A DNA stretch of 64,000 bases from Colwellia sp. MB3u-45 (GCF_014077005.1 NZ_JACGVC010000038.1:1-64000); one strand, 5' to 3'; counted from the stretch's first letter, positions 27,885 through 37,255 are shown. The notes: generated by a model not told the origin, from the letters alone. Numbers and translations: made by a program.

Positions 27885-27909
27885 GCCGTTAATTTTATTC
27901 TTGCTTGAA

Positions 27910-27943
27910 AAAATCCCAGCTTAAGTGATTAAGCTGGGATTTT
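27910..27943 (+). terminator. terminator of nirBD
   Basis: A 15-bp perfect stem AAAATCCCAGCTTAA / TTAAGCTGGGATTTT with a GTGA tetraloop, followed by T-rich sequence. It separates nirBD from the porin-nasA part. Confidence 0.85.
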
Positions 27944-27975
27944 CACTTTTAGTGATTGCATGATAAGTGTATTAA

Positions 27976-28220
27976 CTAATTAGCCGGAAAATCATTAACG
28001 CTAATAGCGTAACAAGTAGACGATTCGCTATGAGATAAGTACATGCCACCCAGGTAATTACTTGCATCATCAGCTAGTTCTAGCTCAATCACATCTTCAG
28101 TAACAGGGTCAGAGTGACTAGCGCCCAAGCAGAAAAATGACTTTGCTCAATATTGGCAGGCCAAAGGTTATGACTCTGTTCATCCTGATACGCTTTATTT
28201 ATTTTGGTGCAGGCTTGCAT
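27976..28220 (-). pseudogene. possible decayed short gene, frameshifted
   Basis: On the minus strand an ATG at 28220 opens MQACTKINKAYQDEQSHNLW..ANIEQSHFSAW. The frame then changes and continues as ASHSDPVTEDVIELELADDA..GGMYLSHSESSTCYAISVND to a stop at 27976. The joined product would be about 80 residues. The two halves read like coding sequence, but no family was recognised. Either a pseudogene with one indel or two chance frames. Confidence 0.35.
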
Positions 28221-28293
28221 CAGAAACTAACAAAATGCAGATAAAAAAAACCATTAAAAAACTAACCAATTGATATTAAAGAATTTATTTTAC

Positions 28294-28309
28294 TGGCATA
28301 AAACCTGCT
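28294..28309 (+). promoter_or_regulatory. sigma-54 promoter upstream of the porin gene
   Basis: TGGCATAAAACCTGCT keeps GG-N10-GC with a strong -24 box (TGGCA) and -12 box CTGCT. It lies 131 bp upstream of the chosen ATG at 28425. Only a GGTGCA half-site was seen upstream (near 28205). Confidence 0.6.
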
Positions 28310-28424
28310 GTATTACTTAATAATATAACCTCTTATTTTTTCTACTTTACTTAAATTGACAAAAAACACCTTATCTTTACTGAACAGATTTAACGCCGAT
28401 TTTAAAAAACTCAAGGAATGCAGT

Positions 28425-29627
28425 ATGCAACCAGTTCGTCAACTTTCCACACTGACTACATTAATTTTATTAGCAGGTTCAAGTGCTTCAGCTAGTGCAA
28501 ATAGTGAGAGTGGGAGTAAGAGTGAGACCCAAGCTAAAACTAGTGTCAATTTGAACTTGCGATACGAAACAGTTGCTCAAGACAACAGTTTAAAAGATGC
28601 CTCCGCATTAACCTTAAGTACCCGATTAAATTACACCAGTGCTAGCTACCATGATTTTACCGCTGTTATTGAATTTGAAGACTCACGCCAAGTAGCAGGA
28701 GTTAACAACTATAACGATGCTGTGGGTAATAATACAAAATATTCTGTTATTGCCGATCCAGAAACCACTGAATTAGACCAAGCTTATGTGCAATACAAAA
28801 AAGATGGCGTCACCGCAAAAGTCGGTCGCCAAGTACTGACCTTAGATAATCATCGTTATGTTGGGCATGTGGGATGGCGTCAAGATAGACAAACATTTGA
28901 TGCAGCGACTGTAACTTATGCAGCCTTAGACCATGTAAAAATCAGCTATAGCTACATTAATAAACGTAATCGTATTTTTTCAAATGAAAAAGATTTTGAT
29001 GCAAAAGACCATTTACTTAACCTCGCCTACAAAACGAGTTACGGCAAACTAACCGCTTACAGCTACCTCTTAGAAGTTGATGAAGGAAGCGCTAATAGCT
29101 TAGATACTTTCGGGGTGAGTTTTAACGGTAAAAAAGACAAGTTTTCATATTCAGCCGAATTTGCTACTCAAGATTCAGAAAGCGGCGCAACTCACTACTC
29201 TGCAAGCTATATGGCCATAGAAGGCGGCTATAGCTTTGATGCTGTAACTCTTAAATTAGGTGCAGAAGTTTTGGGCAGTGATGATTCAATGTATGGGTTT
29301 TCAACACCACTGGCAACACTGCATAAATTCAATGGTTGGGCAGATCAGTTTTTAGGCACACCAAAAGAAGGCTTGATTGATCTTTATGCCTCAGTGTCAG
29401 GTAAAGCATTCGGCGGCGGTTGGACAGTGACAATTCATGATTATTCTGCTGATGAAGCAACCGATACGGTTGATGATTTAGGCAGTGAAATTAATGCCGT
29501 TTACGCGAAAAAATTCGCTAAGAATTATAAAGCAGGCTTAAAGTATGCGGCTTACTCAGCAGGCGATGCTACTGCAGGTAAAGTGGATACGGATAAAATC
29601 TGGCTTTGGGTAAGTGCAAAATTTTAG
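28425..29627 (+). CDS. outer-membrane porin, likely nitrate-related
   Basis: 400 residues from the ATG at 28425, which has AAGGA upstream; the frame extends back to 28356 but that start lacks a site and would mask the signal peptide. The signal peptide is MQPVRQLSTLTTLILLAGSS..SASA. The mature part alternates like a beta-barrel (LNLNLRYETVAQDN, AYVQYKKDGVTAKVGRQVL) and ends in an aromatic KIWLWVSAKF. It resembles the alginate-export/OprD-like porins often found in nitrate assimilation clusters. It probably lets nitrate or other anions cross the outer membrane. The product family is fairly clear, but the substrate is inferred from context. Confidence 0.75.
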   Translation: MQPVRQLSTLTTLILLAGSSASASANSESGSKSETQAKTSVNLNLRYETVAQDNSLKDASALTLSTRLNYTSASYHDFTAVIEFEDSRQVAGVNNYNDAVGNNTKYSVIADPETTELDQAYVQYKKDGVTAKVGRQVLTLDNHRYVGHVGWRQDRQTFDAATVTYAALDHVKISYSYINKRNRIFSNEKDFDAKDHLLNLAYKTSYGKLTAYSYLLEVDEGSANSLDTFGVSFNGKKDKFSYSAEFATQDSESGATHYSASYMAIEGGYSFDAVTLKLGAEVLGSDDSMYGFSTPLATLHKFNGWADQFLGTPKEGLIDLYASVSGKAFGGGWTVTIHDYSADEATDTVDDLGSEINAVYAKKFAKNYKAGLKYAAYSAGDATAGKVDTDKIWLWVSAKF

Positions 29628-29665
29628 CTCACCAAACACACTTATAATGATAACGCTCAACAGGT

Positions 29666-31216
29666 TTGTTAAGCGTTATCACAAATTGTAAACCCATATC
29701 ACTATTGCAGCAGGTAAATAAAATTAGCTCAAGTAACCAACAAATCATAGAGAAACAAAAAGTTGTCGTGGTCGGTAACGGCATGGTGGGTCACCATTTT
29801 GTTGAGCAATTGGCTCAATTGAACACAGCCGATCAAGCCATTGAGATAACTGTTTTGTCAGCAGAGCCTCGCCTTGCTTATGACCGTGTTCACCTTTCAA
29901 CATACTTTAGCGGTAAAACAGCGGCGGATCTGGCCATGGCTGACGAAAAAACCTACCAAGGTTGGGCGGTAAATTTTCAAACAAATGCCAAAGTTGTTGA
30001 TATCGATCGCAGTAATAAAAATGTTGTCACGCAAAACGGCCAAGTTATCGCTTATGACAAACTTATTTTAGCCACTGGCTCTTATCCTTTTGTACCTCCT
30101 ATTCCAGGAAAAGACCGCGAGCATTGTTTGGTTTATCGCACCCTAGATGACTTAGACGCTATTCAAGCTAGTGCCAATGTCAGTAAAGTGGGGGTGGTTA
30201 TCGGCGGTGGTTTACTCGGCCTTGAAGCCGCAAATGCCCTAAGCCACTTAGGTTTAAAAACCCATGTGGTTGAGTTTGGGCCACAATTAATGGGCGTGCA
30301 AATTGATGCCGGTGGCGGTCGCTTATTAAAAGAAAAAATTGAAGCTTTGGGTGTTGAGGTACATACATCAAAAGCCACTAGCGTGATTGAAGACGGCGAA
30401 AGCTGTCGTTATAAACTGTGTTTTAGTGATGACACCGTACTAGAAACCGACCTGATATTATTCTCCGCAGGTATTCGCCCTTATGACAATCTAGCCAAAT
30501 CATTCGCGCTTAAAATGGGTGAACGAGGCGGTATAGTAATTAATAACCAATGCCAAACCTCAGATGAAAATATCTATGCCATTGGTGAATGTGCCCTCTG
30601 GAACAACTTTATTTTTGGTTTAGTGGCGCCGGGTTACCAGATGGCTAAAGTGGCTGCAAAACATATTATGGGTGAACAAGCCTTGTTTACCGGTGCCGAT
30701 ATGAGTACTAAATTAAAGCTCATGGGGGTTGAAGTAGGCTCAATAGGGGATGCACACGCAAAAACCCCGGGGGCAATAACCTATACCTATCAAAATCAAC
30801 CGGCCGGTGTATACAAGAAAATAGTGCTCTCGAGTGACAAAAGCAAAATGCTCGGCGCGGTGTTAATTGGTGATACCAGTGAATACGACTCGTTATTACA
30901 ATACCTACTTAATGCCATAGATTTACCTGCATCACCGGAAGCACTGATACTGCCTTCATCAGGAGAAAAACCGACATTAGATGTTACAGCATTACCTGAT
31001 ACCGCCATTATTTGTTCATGTCATCAGGTCACAAAAGGCTATATTATCAGCTCAATCGCTCAAGGGGCTTGCAGCGTGGGTGATATTAAAACCTGTACTA
31101 AAGCCAGTAGCGGATGTGGTGGTTGTAGCGCTTTATTGAAAAGTCTGGCTGAGGCAGAATTTGAAAGCCGTGCTGTGAAAATTAAACAAGATATTTGTCT
31201 GAGTGTCATCGAATAA
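29666..31216 (+). CDS. NirB-like FAD/[2Fe-2S] NAD(P)H reductase, electron-transfer subunit for nitrate reductase
   Basis: About 500-516 residues, paralogous to the N-terminal 480 residues of NirB: VVVVGNGMVGHHF, GVVIGGGLLGLEAANAL, FSAGIRPYDNLA, and a C-terminal BFD-like cluster motif (CSCHQVTKGYII ... SSGCGGC). The sirohaem half is absent. Placed directly before nasA, it most likely passes electrons from NAD(P)H to NasA, like Bacillus NasB or Klebsiella NasC. The start is uncertain: no ATG is available, TTG at 29666 lies inside a hairpin loop (GATAACGCT/AGCGTTATC) and another TTG lies near 29706. Confidence 0.88.
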   Translation: MLSVITNCKPISLLQQVNKISSSNQQIIEKQKVVVVGNGMVGHHFVEQLAQLNTADQAIEITVLSAEPRLAYDRVHLSTYFSGKTAADLAMADEKTYQGWAVNFQTNAKVVDIDRSNKNVVTQNGQVIAYDKLILATGSYPFVPPIPGKDREHCLVYRTLDDLDAIQASANVSKVGVVIGGGLLGLEAANALSHLGLKTHVVEFGPQLMGVQIDAGGGRLLKEKIEALGVEVHTSKATSVIEDGESCRYKLCFSDDTVLETDLILFSAGIRPYDNLAKSFALKMGERGGIVINNQCQTSDENIYAIGECALWNNFIFGLVAPGYQMAKVAAKHIMGEQALFTGADMSTKLKLMGVEVGSIGDAHAKTPGAITYTYQNQPAGVYKKIVLSSDKSKMLGAVLIGDTSEYDSLLQYLLNAIDLPASPEALILPSSGEKPTLDVTALPDTAIICSCHQVTKGYIISSIAQGACSVGDIKTCTKASSGCGGCSALLKSLAEAEFESRAVKIKQDICLSVIE

Positions 31217-31303
31217 AATTCGAACATAAACAAATAAACAAATAAACAAAACATCCCATATAAAGCGGGCTGTATATCATTCTCTGTTGTAAAGGTAAAT
31301 TTT

Positions 31304-34003
31304 ATGAGTTGTTCTCAATCGTCACATATTGTTCAATCAACTTGCGCATACTGTGGTGTCGGCTGCGGTATTGATATCACAGTTAAAAATGGCAAGGCCT
31401 CTGGATTAGAGGGCACAATAGAGCACCCCGCCAATTTTGGACAACTGTGCGTAAAAGGCAGCAATTTATTAGCCACCACAGATTTAACCAACCGCCTGCT
31501 TGAACCACAAATAAATAACCAAACGGTTGATTGGTCAACGGCGACGAGCCATGTGGCAGATAAATTTGCACAAATTATTAAAGAGCATGGCCCTGATGCG
31601 GTCGCTTTTTATGTCTCAGGACAAATACTGACTGAAGATTATTATCTGGCGAATAAATTAATGAAAGGCTATATAGGCTCAGCCAACATTGATACCAACT
31701 CACGTCTTTGTATGTCGTCAGCTGTTGCAGCTTATAAGCGCAGTTTTGGTGAAGATGTTGTGCCTTGCAGCTATGAAGATTTAGACAGTACTGAGCTATT
31801 ATTAATTACCGGCTCTAATGCCGCTTGGACCCATCCCGTATTATATCAGCGTATTGAACGCGCTAAAAAACGTAATCCAGCCATGAAAGTCGTGGTTATT
31901 GACCCACGTAAAACCGCAACCTGTCAAATAGCTGATTATTTTTTACCGATAAAGCCAGGCACTGACGCCGCATTTTTTAACGGTCTGTTAAATTACTTAA
32001 GCGCTAACAATGGCTTAAATAATGACTATATTGAGCAACATACCCAAGGTTTCGAACAAGCCTTATTAGCAGCAAAGAAATGGTCACTCGCTGAAGTATC
32101 AGCCTATTGCGATCTTGACCAACAACCCCTTGCCAGTGTCTATCAATTATTTGCCGACACTGAAAAAGTACTCAGCTTTTATTCAATGGGCATCAACCAG
32201 TCAAACTCAGGCACGGATAAGTGTCAAAGCATTATTAATTGTCACTTAGCTACCGGAAAAATAGCCAAAGACGGTTGTGGGCCTTTCTCTATCACAGGTC
32301 AACCCAACGCTATGGGCGGTAGAGAAGTCGGCGGTTTGTCTAATCAATTAGCCGCTCATATGGATATTGAAAACCCTGAGCACCGCTCAACAGTACAGCG
32401 CTTTTGGCAATCACCCACTATCGCTGATAAAGCCGGCTATAAAGCTATTGATCTGTTTGACGCTATGGATGAAGGTAAAATTAAAGCGGTCTGGATAATG
32501 GCGACTAATCCCATGGTAAGTTTACCTGATGGTAAAAAAGTCGCCCGGGCCTTAAATAAGTGTGAGTTTGTCGTGGTCTCTGACTGTGCTGAAAATAATG
32601 ATACCTTAGACTTTGCTGATGTAAAACTACCCGCAACGCCATGGTTAGAAAAGAACGGCACAGTAACCAACTCAGAGCGCCGTATCTCACGTCAAACTAA
32701 TGCGATAGCCCCTAATGGTCAAGCTAAGCATGACTGGAAAATTATTGCAGAAGTTGCCACCGCCATGGGTTTTTCAGGCTTTGATTATTCGCATGCTAGT
32801 GAGGTTTTTAGAGAGTTTGCTCAATTGTCAGGTTTTGAAAATAATGGTGCACGTGTCTTTGATATTTCTGCATTTTCAACCATTACGCCACGACAATATG
32901 ACCGTTTAAAACCGGTACAATGGCCCGTTAATAGCACCTACCCTGAAGGTAAAAAACGTGTCTTTGAAGATGGAAAATTTTCTACAGCTTTAGGTAAAGC
33001 ACTATTTTTTCCGATTACGCCGCGCCAGCCAAGACAAAAAACCTCGGAAAAATTTCCCTTTCGATTAAACAGTGGTCGGTTAAGAGATCAATGGCACACC
33101 ATGAGCCGCACAGGTAAAGCGTCGCAGCTTACCGCACATACCGATAAATGTTATCTCTATATCAATCCTGTCGATGCCGCACAGTTAAAGATAGTTGATG
33201 ATGAAATAGTCAATATCTCATCTGATACAGGGCAAGCGAGTGTGCATGCAAAATTAGATAAAAATCAACGTCCTAATGAATGCTTCATGCCTATTCATTG
33301 GAATAAGCAGTTTGCGTCTAGCGCCAATGTCAGCAACTTGTATGCGAGCATTGCCGACCCACTTTCTGGTCAACCTGAACTTAAACACGGGGCTATCGCT
33401 TTAAGCAAGACAGCATTCCAGCAATTTGGACAACTGCATATTAGCGAAGATTTTATTGCTCAAACTGAAATAACTAACGAATTTTGGACCAAGGCTCGCA
33501 CAAGTTATGGCATGAGTTTTCAATTTGCTAATACGCAGCCTGAAACAGATATTTTGCATTGGTGTCAAACAAGCAGTCAAATATCGGGCGAATGGCGACA
33601 ATTTAGTCAAGGAGATACCCAGTACGTTGTTTGTTTACAAGCAGGAAAATTAGCCTTTTTATGTTATAGCTCGGCAACTAATCTGAGCATCGAAAACGCT
33701 TGGCTTCAGCATGTTTTTAATCAAGCAAGCTTGCTAGAGCAGGATATTCAGTCTCTATTATCGGGCACTTCCAGTGATGAATTCGCTCAAGGCAAACAAA
33801 TTTGTAGTTGTTTTAATGTCGGTGAAAAAGACATCATTAGTGCCATTAAATCGGGCTGTAGTTCAGTTGAACAACTAGGTGATAACTTAAAATGTGGCAC
33901 TAATTGTGGTTCATGTAAACCAGAGCTCAGTGTTTTACTTGATGAATACGGCATAAATACCACAGAAATAATTAATTCCACTTTTATAGCAGAGCTCGCA
34001 TAA
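31304..34003 (+). CDS. nasA: assimilatory nitrate reductase, catalytic subunit
   Basis: 899 residues. The N-terminal [4Fe-4S] motif is CAYCGVGCGI ... QLCVKGSN; it is followed by the molybdopterin oxidoreductase domains (about 60-560) and the molydopterin-binding C-domain (RLRDQWHTMSRTGKA). A C-terminal BFD-like [2Fe-2S] module (ICSCFNVGEKDII ... CGTNCGSC) is typical of long NasA proteins. It reduces nitrate to nitrite with a bis-MGD cofactor in the cytoplasm. AAAGG lies upstream of the ATG, 87 bp after the reductase subunit gene. Confidence 0.96.
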   Translation: MSCSQSSHIVQSTCAYCGVGCGIDITVKNGKASGLEGTIEHPANFGQLCVKGSNLLATTDLTNRLLEPQINNQTVDWSTATSHVADKFAQIIKEHGPDAVAFYVSGQILTEDYYLANKLMKGYIGSANIDTNSRLCMSSAVAAYKRSFGEDVVPCSYEDLDSTELLLITGSNAAWTHPVLYQRIERAKKRNPAMKVVVIDPRKTATCQIADYFLPIKPGTDAAFFNGLLNYLSANNGLNNDYIEQHTQGFEQALLAAKKWSLAEVSAYCDLDQQPLASVYQLFADTEKVLSFYSMGINQSNSGTDKCQSIINCHLATGKIAKDGCGPFSITGQPNAMGGREVGGLSNQLAAHMDIENPEHRSTVQRFWQSPTIADKAGYKAIDLFDAMDEGKIKAVWIMATNPMVSLPDGKKVARALNKCEFVVVSDCAENNDTLDFADVKLPATPWLEKNGTVTNSERRISRQTNAIAPNGQAKHDWKIIAEVATAMGFSGFDYSHASEVFREFAQLSGFENNGARVFDISAFSTITPRQYDRLKPVQWPVNSTYPEGKKRVFEDGKFSTALGKALFFPITPRQPRQKTSEKFPFRLNSGRLRDQWHTMSRTGKASQLTAHTDKCYLYINPVDAAQLKIVDDEIVNISSDTGQASVHAKLDKNQRPNECFMPIHWNKQFASSANVSNLYASIADPLSGQPELKHGAIALSKTAFQQFGQLHISEDFIAQTEITNEFWTKARTSYGMSFQFANTQPETDILHWCQTSSQISGEWRQFSQGDTQYVVCLQAGKLAFLCYSSATNLSIENAWLQHVFNQASLLEQDIQSLLSGTSSDEFAQGKQICSCFNVGEKDIISAIKSGCSSVEQLGDNLKCGTNCGSCKPELSVLLDEYGINTTEIINSTFIAELA

Positions 34004-34339
34004 TTTGCCCATCATCATTTTAATGTCAGCATTGAAATGATGATGGCTCTCGCGAGTAAATCTTACCTTCAAAATCACTGCATGGGTATAATACCAATTT
34101 CATTAATTAGGTGGTCTACTTTATACGCAGGAAAAATGGCCAAATATAAGGAATTTATTTTAATAACTAGTTGTTCTAATTATTAAATAAATAACGCAGT
34201 AGTGGGTGATTTTAACCAGTAAAAATGATCAGATAATTAGTGAGATTGGTATCGCATGACATTTTAGCTATTTTTAGCTAAAATACCGCTAGACTTAAAT
34301 AAACTGGCTATGGTCAGTTGCACCTTAAAATGAAATATA
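34004..34339. other. intergenic region holding a MITE-like element
   Basis: About 335 bp between nasA and the VC0807-like gene. Most of it is the inverted-repeat element 34091-34252. A short AT-rich hairpin (CATCATCATTT..AATGATGATG) follows the nasA stop at about 34010-34043 and may terminate nasA. Confidence 0.5.
34091..34252. mobile_element. MITE-like non-autonomous element, 162 bp
   Basis: Terminal inverted repeats ATACCAATTTCATTAATTA (34091-34109) and TAATTAGTGAGATTGGTAT (34234-34252) match at 17 of 19 positions. The interior is AT-rich with a further internal hairpin and no frame. The size and ends fit a miniature inverted-repeat element; a TA-type target duplication is possible but not certain. 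Confidence 0.6.
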
Positions 34340-35041
34340 ATGTCAACTCAAACACCCGCTAAACGTCCTAATACCTTTTTAGAGATTATTTTTAATATTG
34401 CTATTCCGTCGGTTATTTTAATGAAACTATCGGGGGATGAATATTTAGGCACTGTATATGCCTTAATATTGGCGTTATTATTTCCACTCGGTTATGGCTT
34501 GTATGATTTTATTAAAAACAAGTCCATGAACTTCATTGCCTTACTTGGCTTTATAAGCACCTTATTAACCGGGGGTATTGGTTTATTTGAGTTAGATGTG
34601 CAATGGCTAGCCATTAAAGAAGCCGCCATTCCCTCGGCAATTGGTTTAGTGGTACTCATTTCTGGCTTTTGGGGCAAACCCTTAATTGCCAAAATATTAT
34701 TAAATCCGTTGGTGTTTAACTTAGAGTTAATCTATCAAACCCTCGAAAATAAAAATAAAACCGATGAGTTTAAAGCCAAAATTCAGCGGGCAAATCACTT
34801 TTTATCCACCACCTTTGTTTTTTCTGCTGCCATGAATTACTTATTAGCGAAATGGATTGTCGTTAGTCCTGCAGGTACGACGGAGTTTAACGAGCAATTG
34901 GGTGAGATGACTCTATTAAGTTATCCAGTGATTGCGATACCTTCGATGATCATGCTAATTGCGATTATGTTTTATGTTGTCAGAAGTACCATGAAGTTAA
35001 CGGATTTAAAGTTGGATAACATATTGAACAGTGAAAAATAA
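34340..35041 (+). CDS. VC0807-family membrane protein
   Basis: 233 residues with about six hydrophobic segments (IIFNIAIPSVILM, LGTVYALILALLFPLGYGLYD, FIALLGFISTLLTGGIGLF, AIPSAIGLVVLISGFWGKPL, the region near 155-175, and VIAIPSMIMLIAIMFYVV). The pattern fits the VC0807 family of uncharacterised inner-membrane proteins. It has its own strong terminator 90 bp downstream. Unrelated by content to its neighbours. Confidence 0.75.
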   Translation: MSTQTPAKRPNTFLEIIFNIAIPSVILMKLSGDEYLGTVYALILALLFPLGYGLYDFIKNKSMNFIALLGFISTLLTGGIGLFELDVQWLAIKEAAIPSAIGLVVLISGFWGKPLIAKILLNPLVFNLELIYQTLENKNKTDEFKAKIQRANHFLSTTFVFSAAMNYLLAKWIVVSPAGTTEFNEQLGEMTLLSYPVIAIPSMIMLIAIMFYVVRSTMKLTDLKLDNILNSEK

Positions 35042-35130
35042 CGCTATTTAGTTTACCTTTACCCCTGTAACACTTAGTTACTATCGGTTTTAAGGGTATG
35101 CTTAGCTAGGTATAAAAAATCCTTACCAGA

Positions 35131-35164
35131 AGAGCTTACATTAGTTGTGTAAGCTCTTTTTTTA
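35131..35164 (+). terminator. rho-independent terminator
   Basis: A 10-bp stem AGAGCTTACA / TGTAAGCTCT with a 7-nt loop, followed by a run of T residues. It ends the VC0807-like transcript. Confidence 0.9.
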
Positions 35165-35225
35165 TCTGGCTATTATGCTCTTTGTAGACTTAAGTATAGA
35201 TTTAACTCGCGTTAAAATCCCATAA

Positions 35226-35259
35226 AAAAACCACAGCCAGTTGCCTGGATGTGGTTTTT
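35226..35259 (-). terminator. terminator of the minus-strand catabolic operon (bidirectional)
   Basis: AAAAACCACA / TGTGGTTTTT outer stem with inner CCAG/CTGG. Flanking A and T runs allow function on both strands. It lies 47 bp beyond the DUF1145 stop codon. Confidence 0.8.
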
Positions 35260-35305
35260 ATTTACCCTAACATATTGTTAAATAAATATTTTCATCTTAA
35301 TCAAC

Positions 35306-35578
35306 TTACTTTTTAGACCGCTTTAAAATCGGCAGCCAATAACCAAAGCCCCAAAGCATGGTTTGCAGAAAGTTCATGGCTAAACCACTTTGTTTTTTAA
35401 ACTTAGCTTTCATCGAAAAAAACTCAATAAAGTGTACTAAAAGCGCCACACCCGCTAATGTAAAAGCATAAAGTTGATAGTCTGCTGGTAGTGGTGATAG
35501 CGATAATAAACCTAATATTGCCAAAACCCATAAACCGGTCAGTAAAGCTTTAAGACTATATATAACGACATTTAACAT
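35306..35578 (-). CDS. DUF1145-family small membrane protein
   Basis: 90 residues from the ATG at 35578, which has GAGGA 8 nt upstream; longer starts at 35584 or 35593 (TTG) are possible. Two membrane helices (LKALLTGLWVLAILGLLSL, YAFTLAGVALLVHFIEFF) are followed by a basic stretch and MNFLQTMLWGFGYWLPILKR, as in DUF1145. Function unknown. It directly follows the GMC oxidoreductase gene and is probably in the same transcript. Confidence 0.8.
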   Translation of the reverse strand: MLNVVIYSLKALLTGLWVLAILGLLSLSPLPADYQLYAFTLAGVALLVHFIEFFSMKAKFKKQSGLAMNFLQTMLWGFGYWLPILKRSKK

Positions 35579-35593
35579 CTGCATATTCCTCAA

Positions 35594-37219
35594 TTAATTT
35601 GCCAAGATCATCGCTGACACTTTTTCGGCAATCGCCATTGTTGGCGCGTTTGTGTTACCACTGATCAGCGTTGGCATAATTGAAGCGTCAACTACTCGCA
35701 GGTTTTTAATGCCATGAACTTTTAACTGATGATCAACCACCGCCATATCATCATGGCCCATTTTGCAGGTACCAACAGGGTGATACACTATGCCTAGGCG
35801 CTCTTTTACCTTAGCAAAAATTTGTTCATCGGTTTCAAAATCCTTGCCTGGATGCACTTCATTATCATAATGTTCGGCTAATGCCGGCGCGGTTAATATT
35901 TTACGCAACTGTCGCATACCATCAATCATCACCGCTTTGTCTTTGCCTGCTTGATCAGAAAAAAAGTTAAAATCAATCTCTGGTGCGTCTTGATAATTAG
36001 CAGATTTTAGCGATACCGTGCCAGTGCTTTCTGGCCGTAAAACACAAATATGACATGAAAAACCATGCTGTGATAAAAGTTTCAGATCGCGACCATTATC
36101 GTCATATAACAATGGCAACATATGTAATTGAATATCTGGCCTTTGCACCTGCTCACTTGATTTAAGAAAGCCACCTGCCTCTAAAATACTATTGGCCAGC
36201 TTACCTTTTTTACCCATGATATATTTCACCGTATCGGGTAGCATTTTCAGTAACCCGCTGACTGACACAGTAAAGCCATCTGTTTTTTTACTTTTGACTA
36301 AGATACAAGCATCAACATGTTCTTGTAGGTTTTTACCCACACCTTTAAGTTCATGAACACAATCAATACCCTGCTCGTTAAGTTCATTTTTATCACCAAT
36401 ACCCGAGAGCATTAATAACTGCGGTGAAGCGATAGTTCCACCACTTAAGATCACTTCTTTTTTAGCCGTTATGCTGCTCTTTTCACCTTTAATAACCACA
36501 TCAACGCCATAGGCTTGTTGGTCTTTTATCAGTACCTTACTGACTTGTGCATCGGTTAATACAGTCAAATTTTCTCTAGCAAGTATCGGTAATAAATAGG
36601 CATGCGCCGCCGAGCAACGCTTACCATCTTTTATGGTGCACTGGTAATAGCCAACGCCTTCTTGATCACTGCCATTAAAATCATCGGTAAATTTAAAGCC
36701 CGCTTGTTTGCCCGCCTCAATATAACGTTTACTGATTTCATAAAAAACCGGCCGGTCAGTGACCTGTAAAGGCCCACTATCACCGTGCCATTCACTTGAC
36801 CCGCGCTGGTTAGTTTCTGATTTTTTAAAGTAAGGTAACATATCGTCAAATGCCCAACCTTCATTGCCTAAAGCAGCCCAGTGGTCATAGTCTTGTTTTT
36901 GACCACGAAGATACAGCATGGCATTGGTAGCAGAACTACCGCCTAAACCTCTACCACGGGGCACAAACAAGGCAGCACCGTGACGAATATCACTTTTAGG
37001 CTTAGCATTAAAACTCCAATTGAACTTTTTCAAAAACATAAAGGCTGAAAAAGCGCCTGGGGTATTAACTAACATACTCTTGTTGTCACCACCGGCTTCT
37101 AATAAACAAACCGTAAATTTACCATTCTCGGTTAATCGATTGGCTAAAACACAACCTGCTGAACCGCCACCAACGATAATATAATCAAACTCGTTGGCTG
37201 ATTTTTTTTGAGTGTTCAT
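35594..37219 (-). CDS. GMC-family FAD alcohol/choline dehydrogenase
   Basis: 541 residues from the ATG at 37219 (GAGG 8 nt upstream; a GTG one codon earlier is less likely). The N-terminal FAD motif is DYIIVGGGSAGCVLANRL; other features are the GMC signature GRGLGGSSATNAMLYLRG, the second signature SGGTIASPQLLMLSGIG, and the C-terminal catalytic YHPVGTCKMG ... STNAPTM-like segment (ISGNTNAPTMAIAEK). It oxidises a primary alcohol to an aldehyde. In this cluster the likely substrate is the long-chain alcohol released by the sulfatase. No signal peptide. Confidence 0.92.
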   Translation of the reverse strand: MNTQKKSANEFDYIIVGGGSAGCVLANRLTENGKFTVCLLEAGGDNKSMLVNTPGAFSAFMFLKKFNWSFNAKPKSDIRHGAALFVPRGRGLGGSSATNAMLYLRGQKQDYDHWAALGNEGWAFDDMLPYFKKSETNQRGSSEWHGDSGPLQVTDRPVFYEISKRYIEAGKQAGFKFTDDFNGSDQEGVGYYQCTIKDGKRCSAAHAYLLPILARENLTVLTDAQVSKVLIKDQQAYGVDVVIKGEKSSITAKKEVILSGGTIASPQLLMLSGIGDKNELNEQGIDCVHELKGVGKNLQEHVDACILVKSKKTDGFTVSVSGLLKMLPDTVKYIMGKKGKLANSILEAGGFLKSSEQVQRPDIQLHMLPLLYDDNGRDLKLLSQHGFSCHICVLRPESTGTVSLKSANYQDAPEIDFNFFSDQAGKDKAVMIDGMRQLRKILTAPALAEHYDNEVHPGKDFETDEQIFAKVKERLGIVYHPVGTCKMGHDDMAVVDHQLKVHGIKNLRVVDASIMPTLISGNTNAPTMAIAEKVSAMILAN

Positions 37220-37255
37220 CACAAAAACCTCACTTGTTCAAATTGGGTTAATTCG

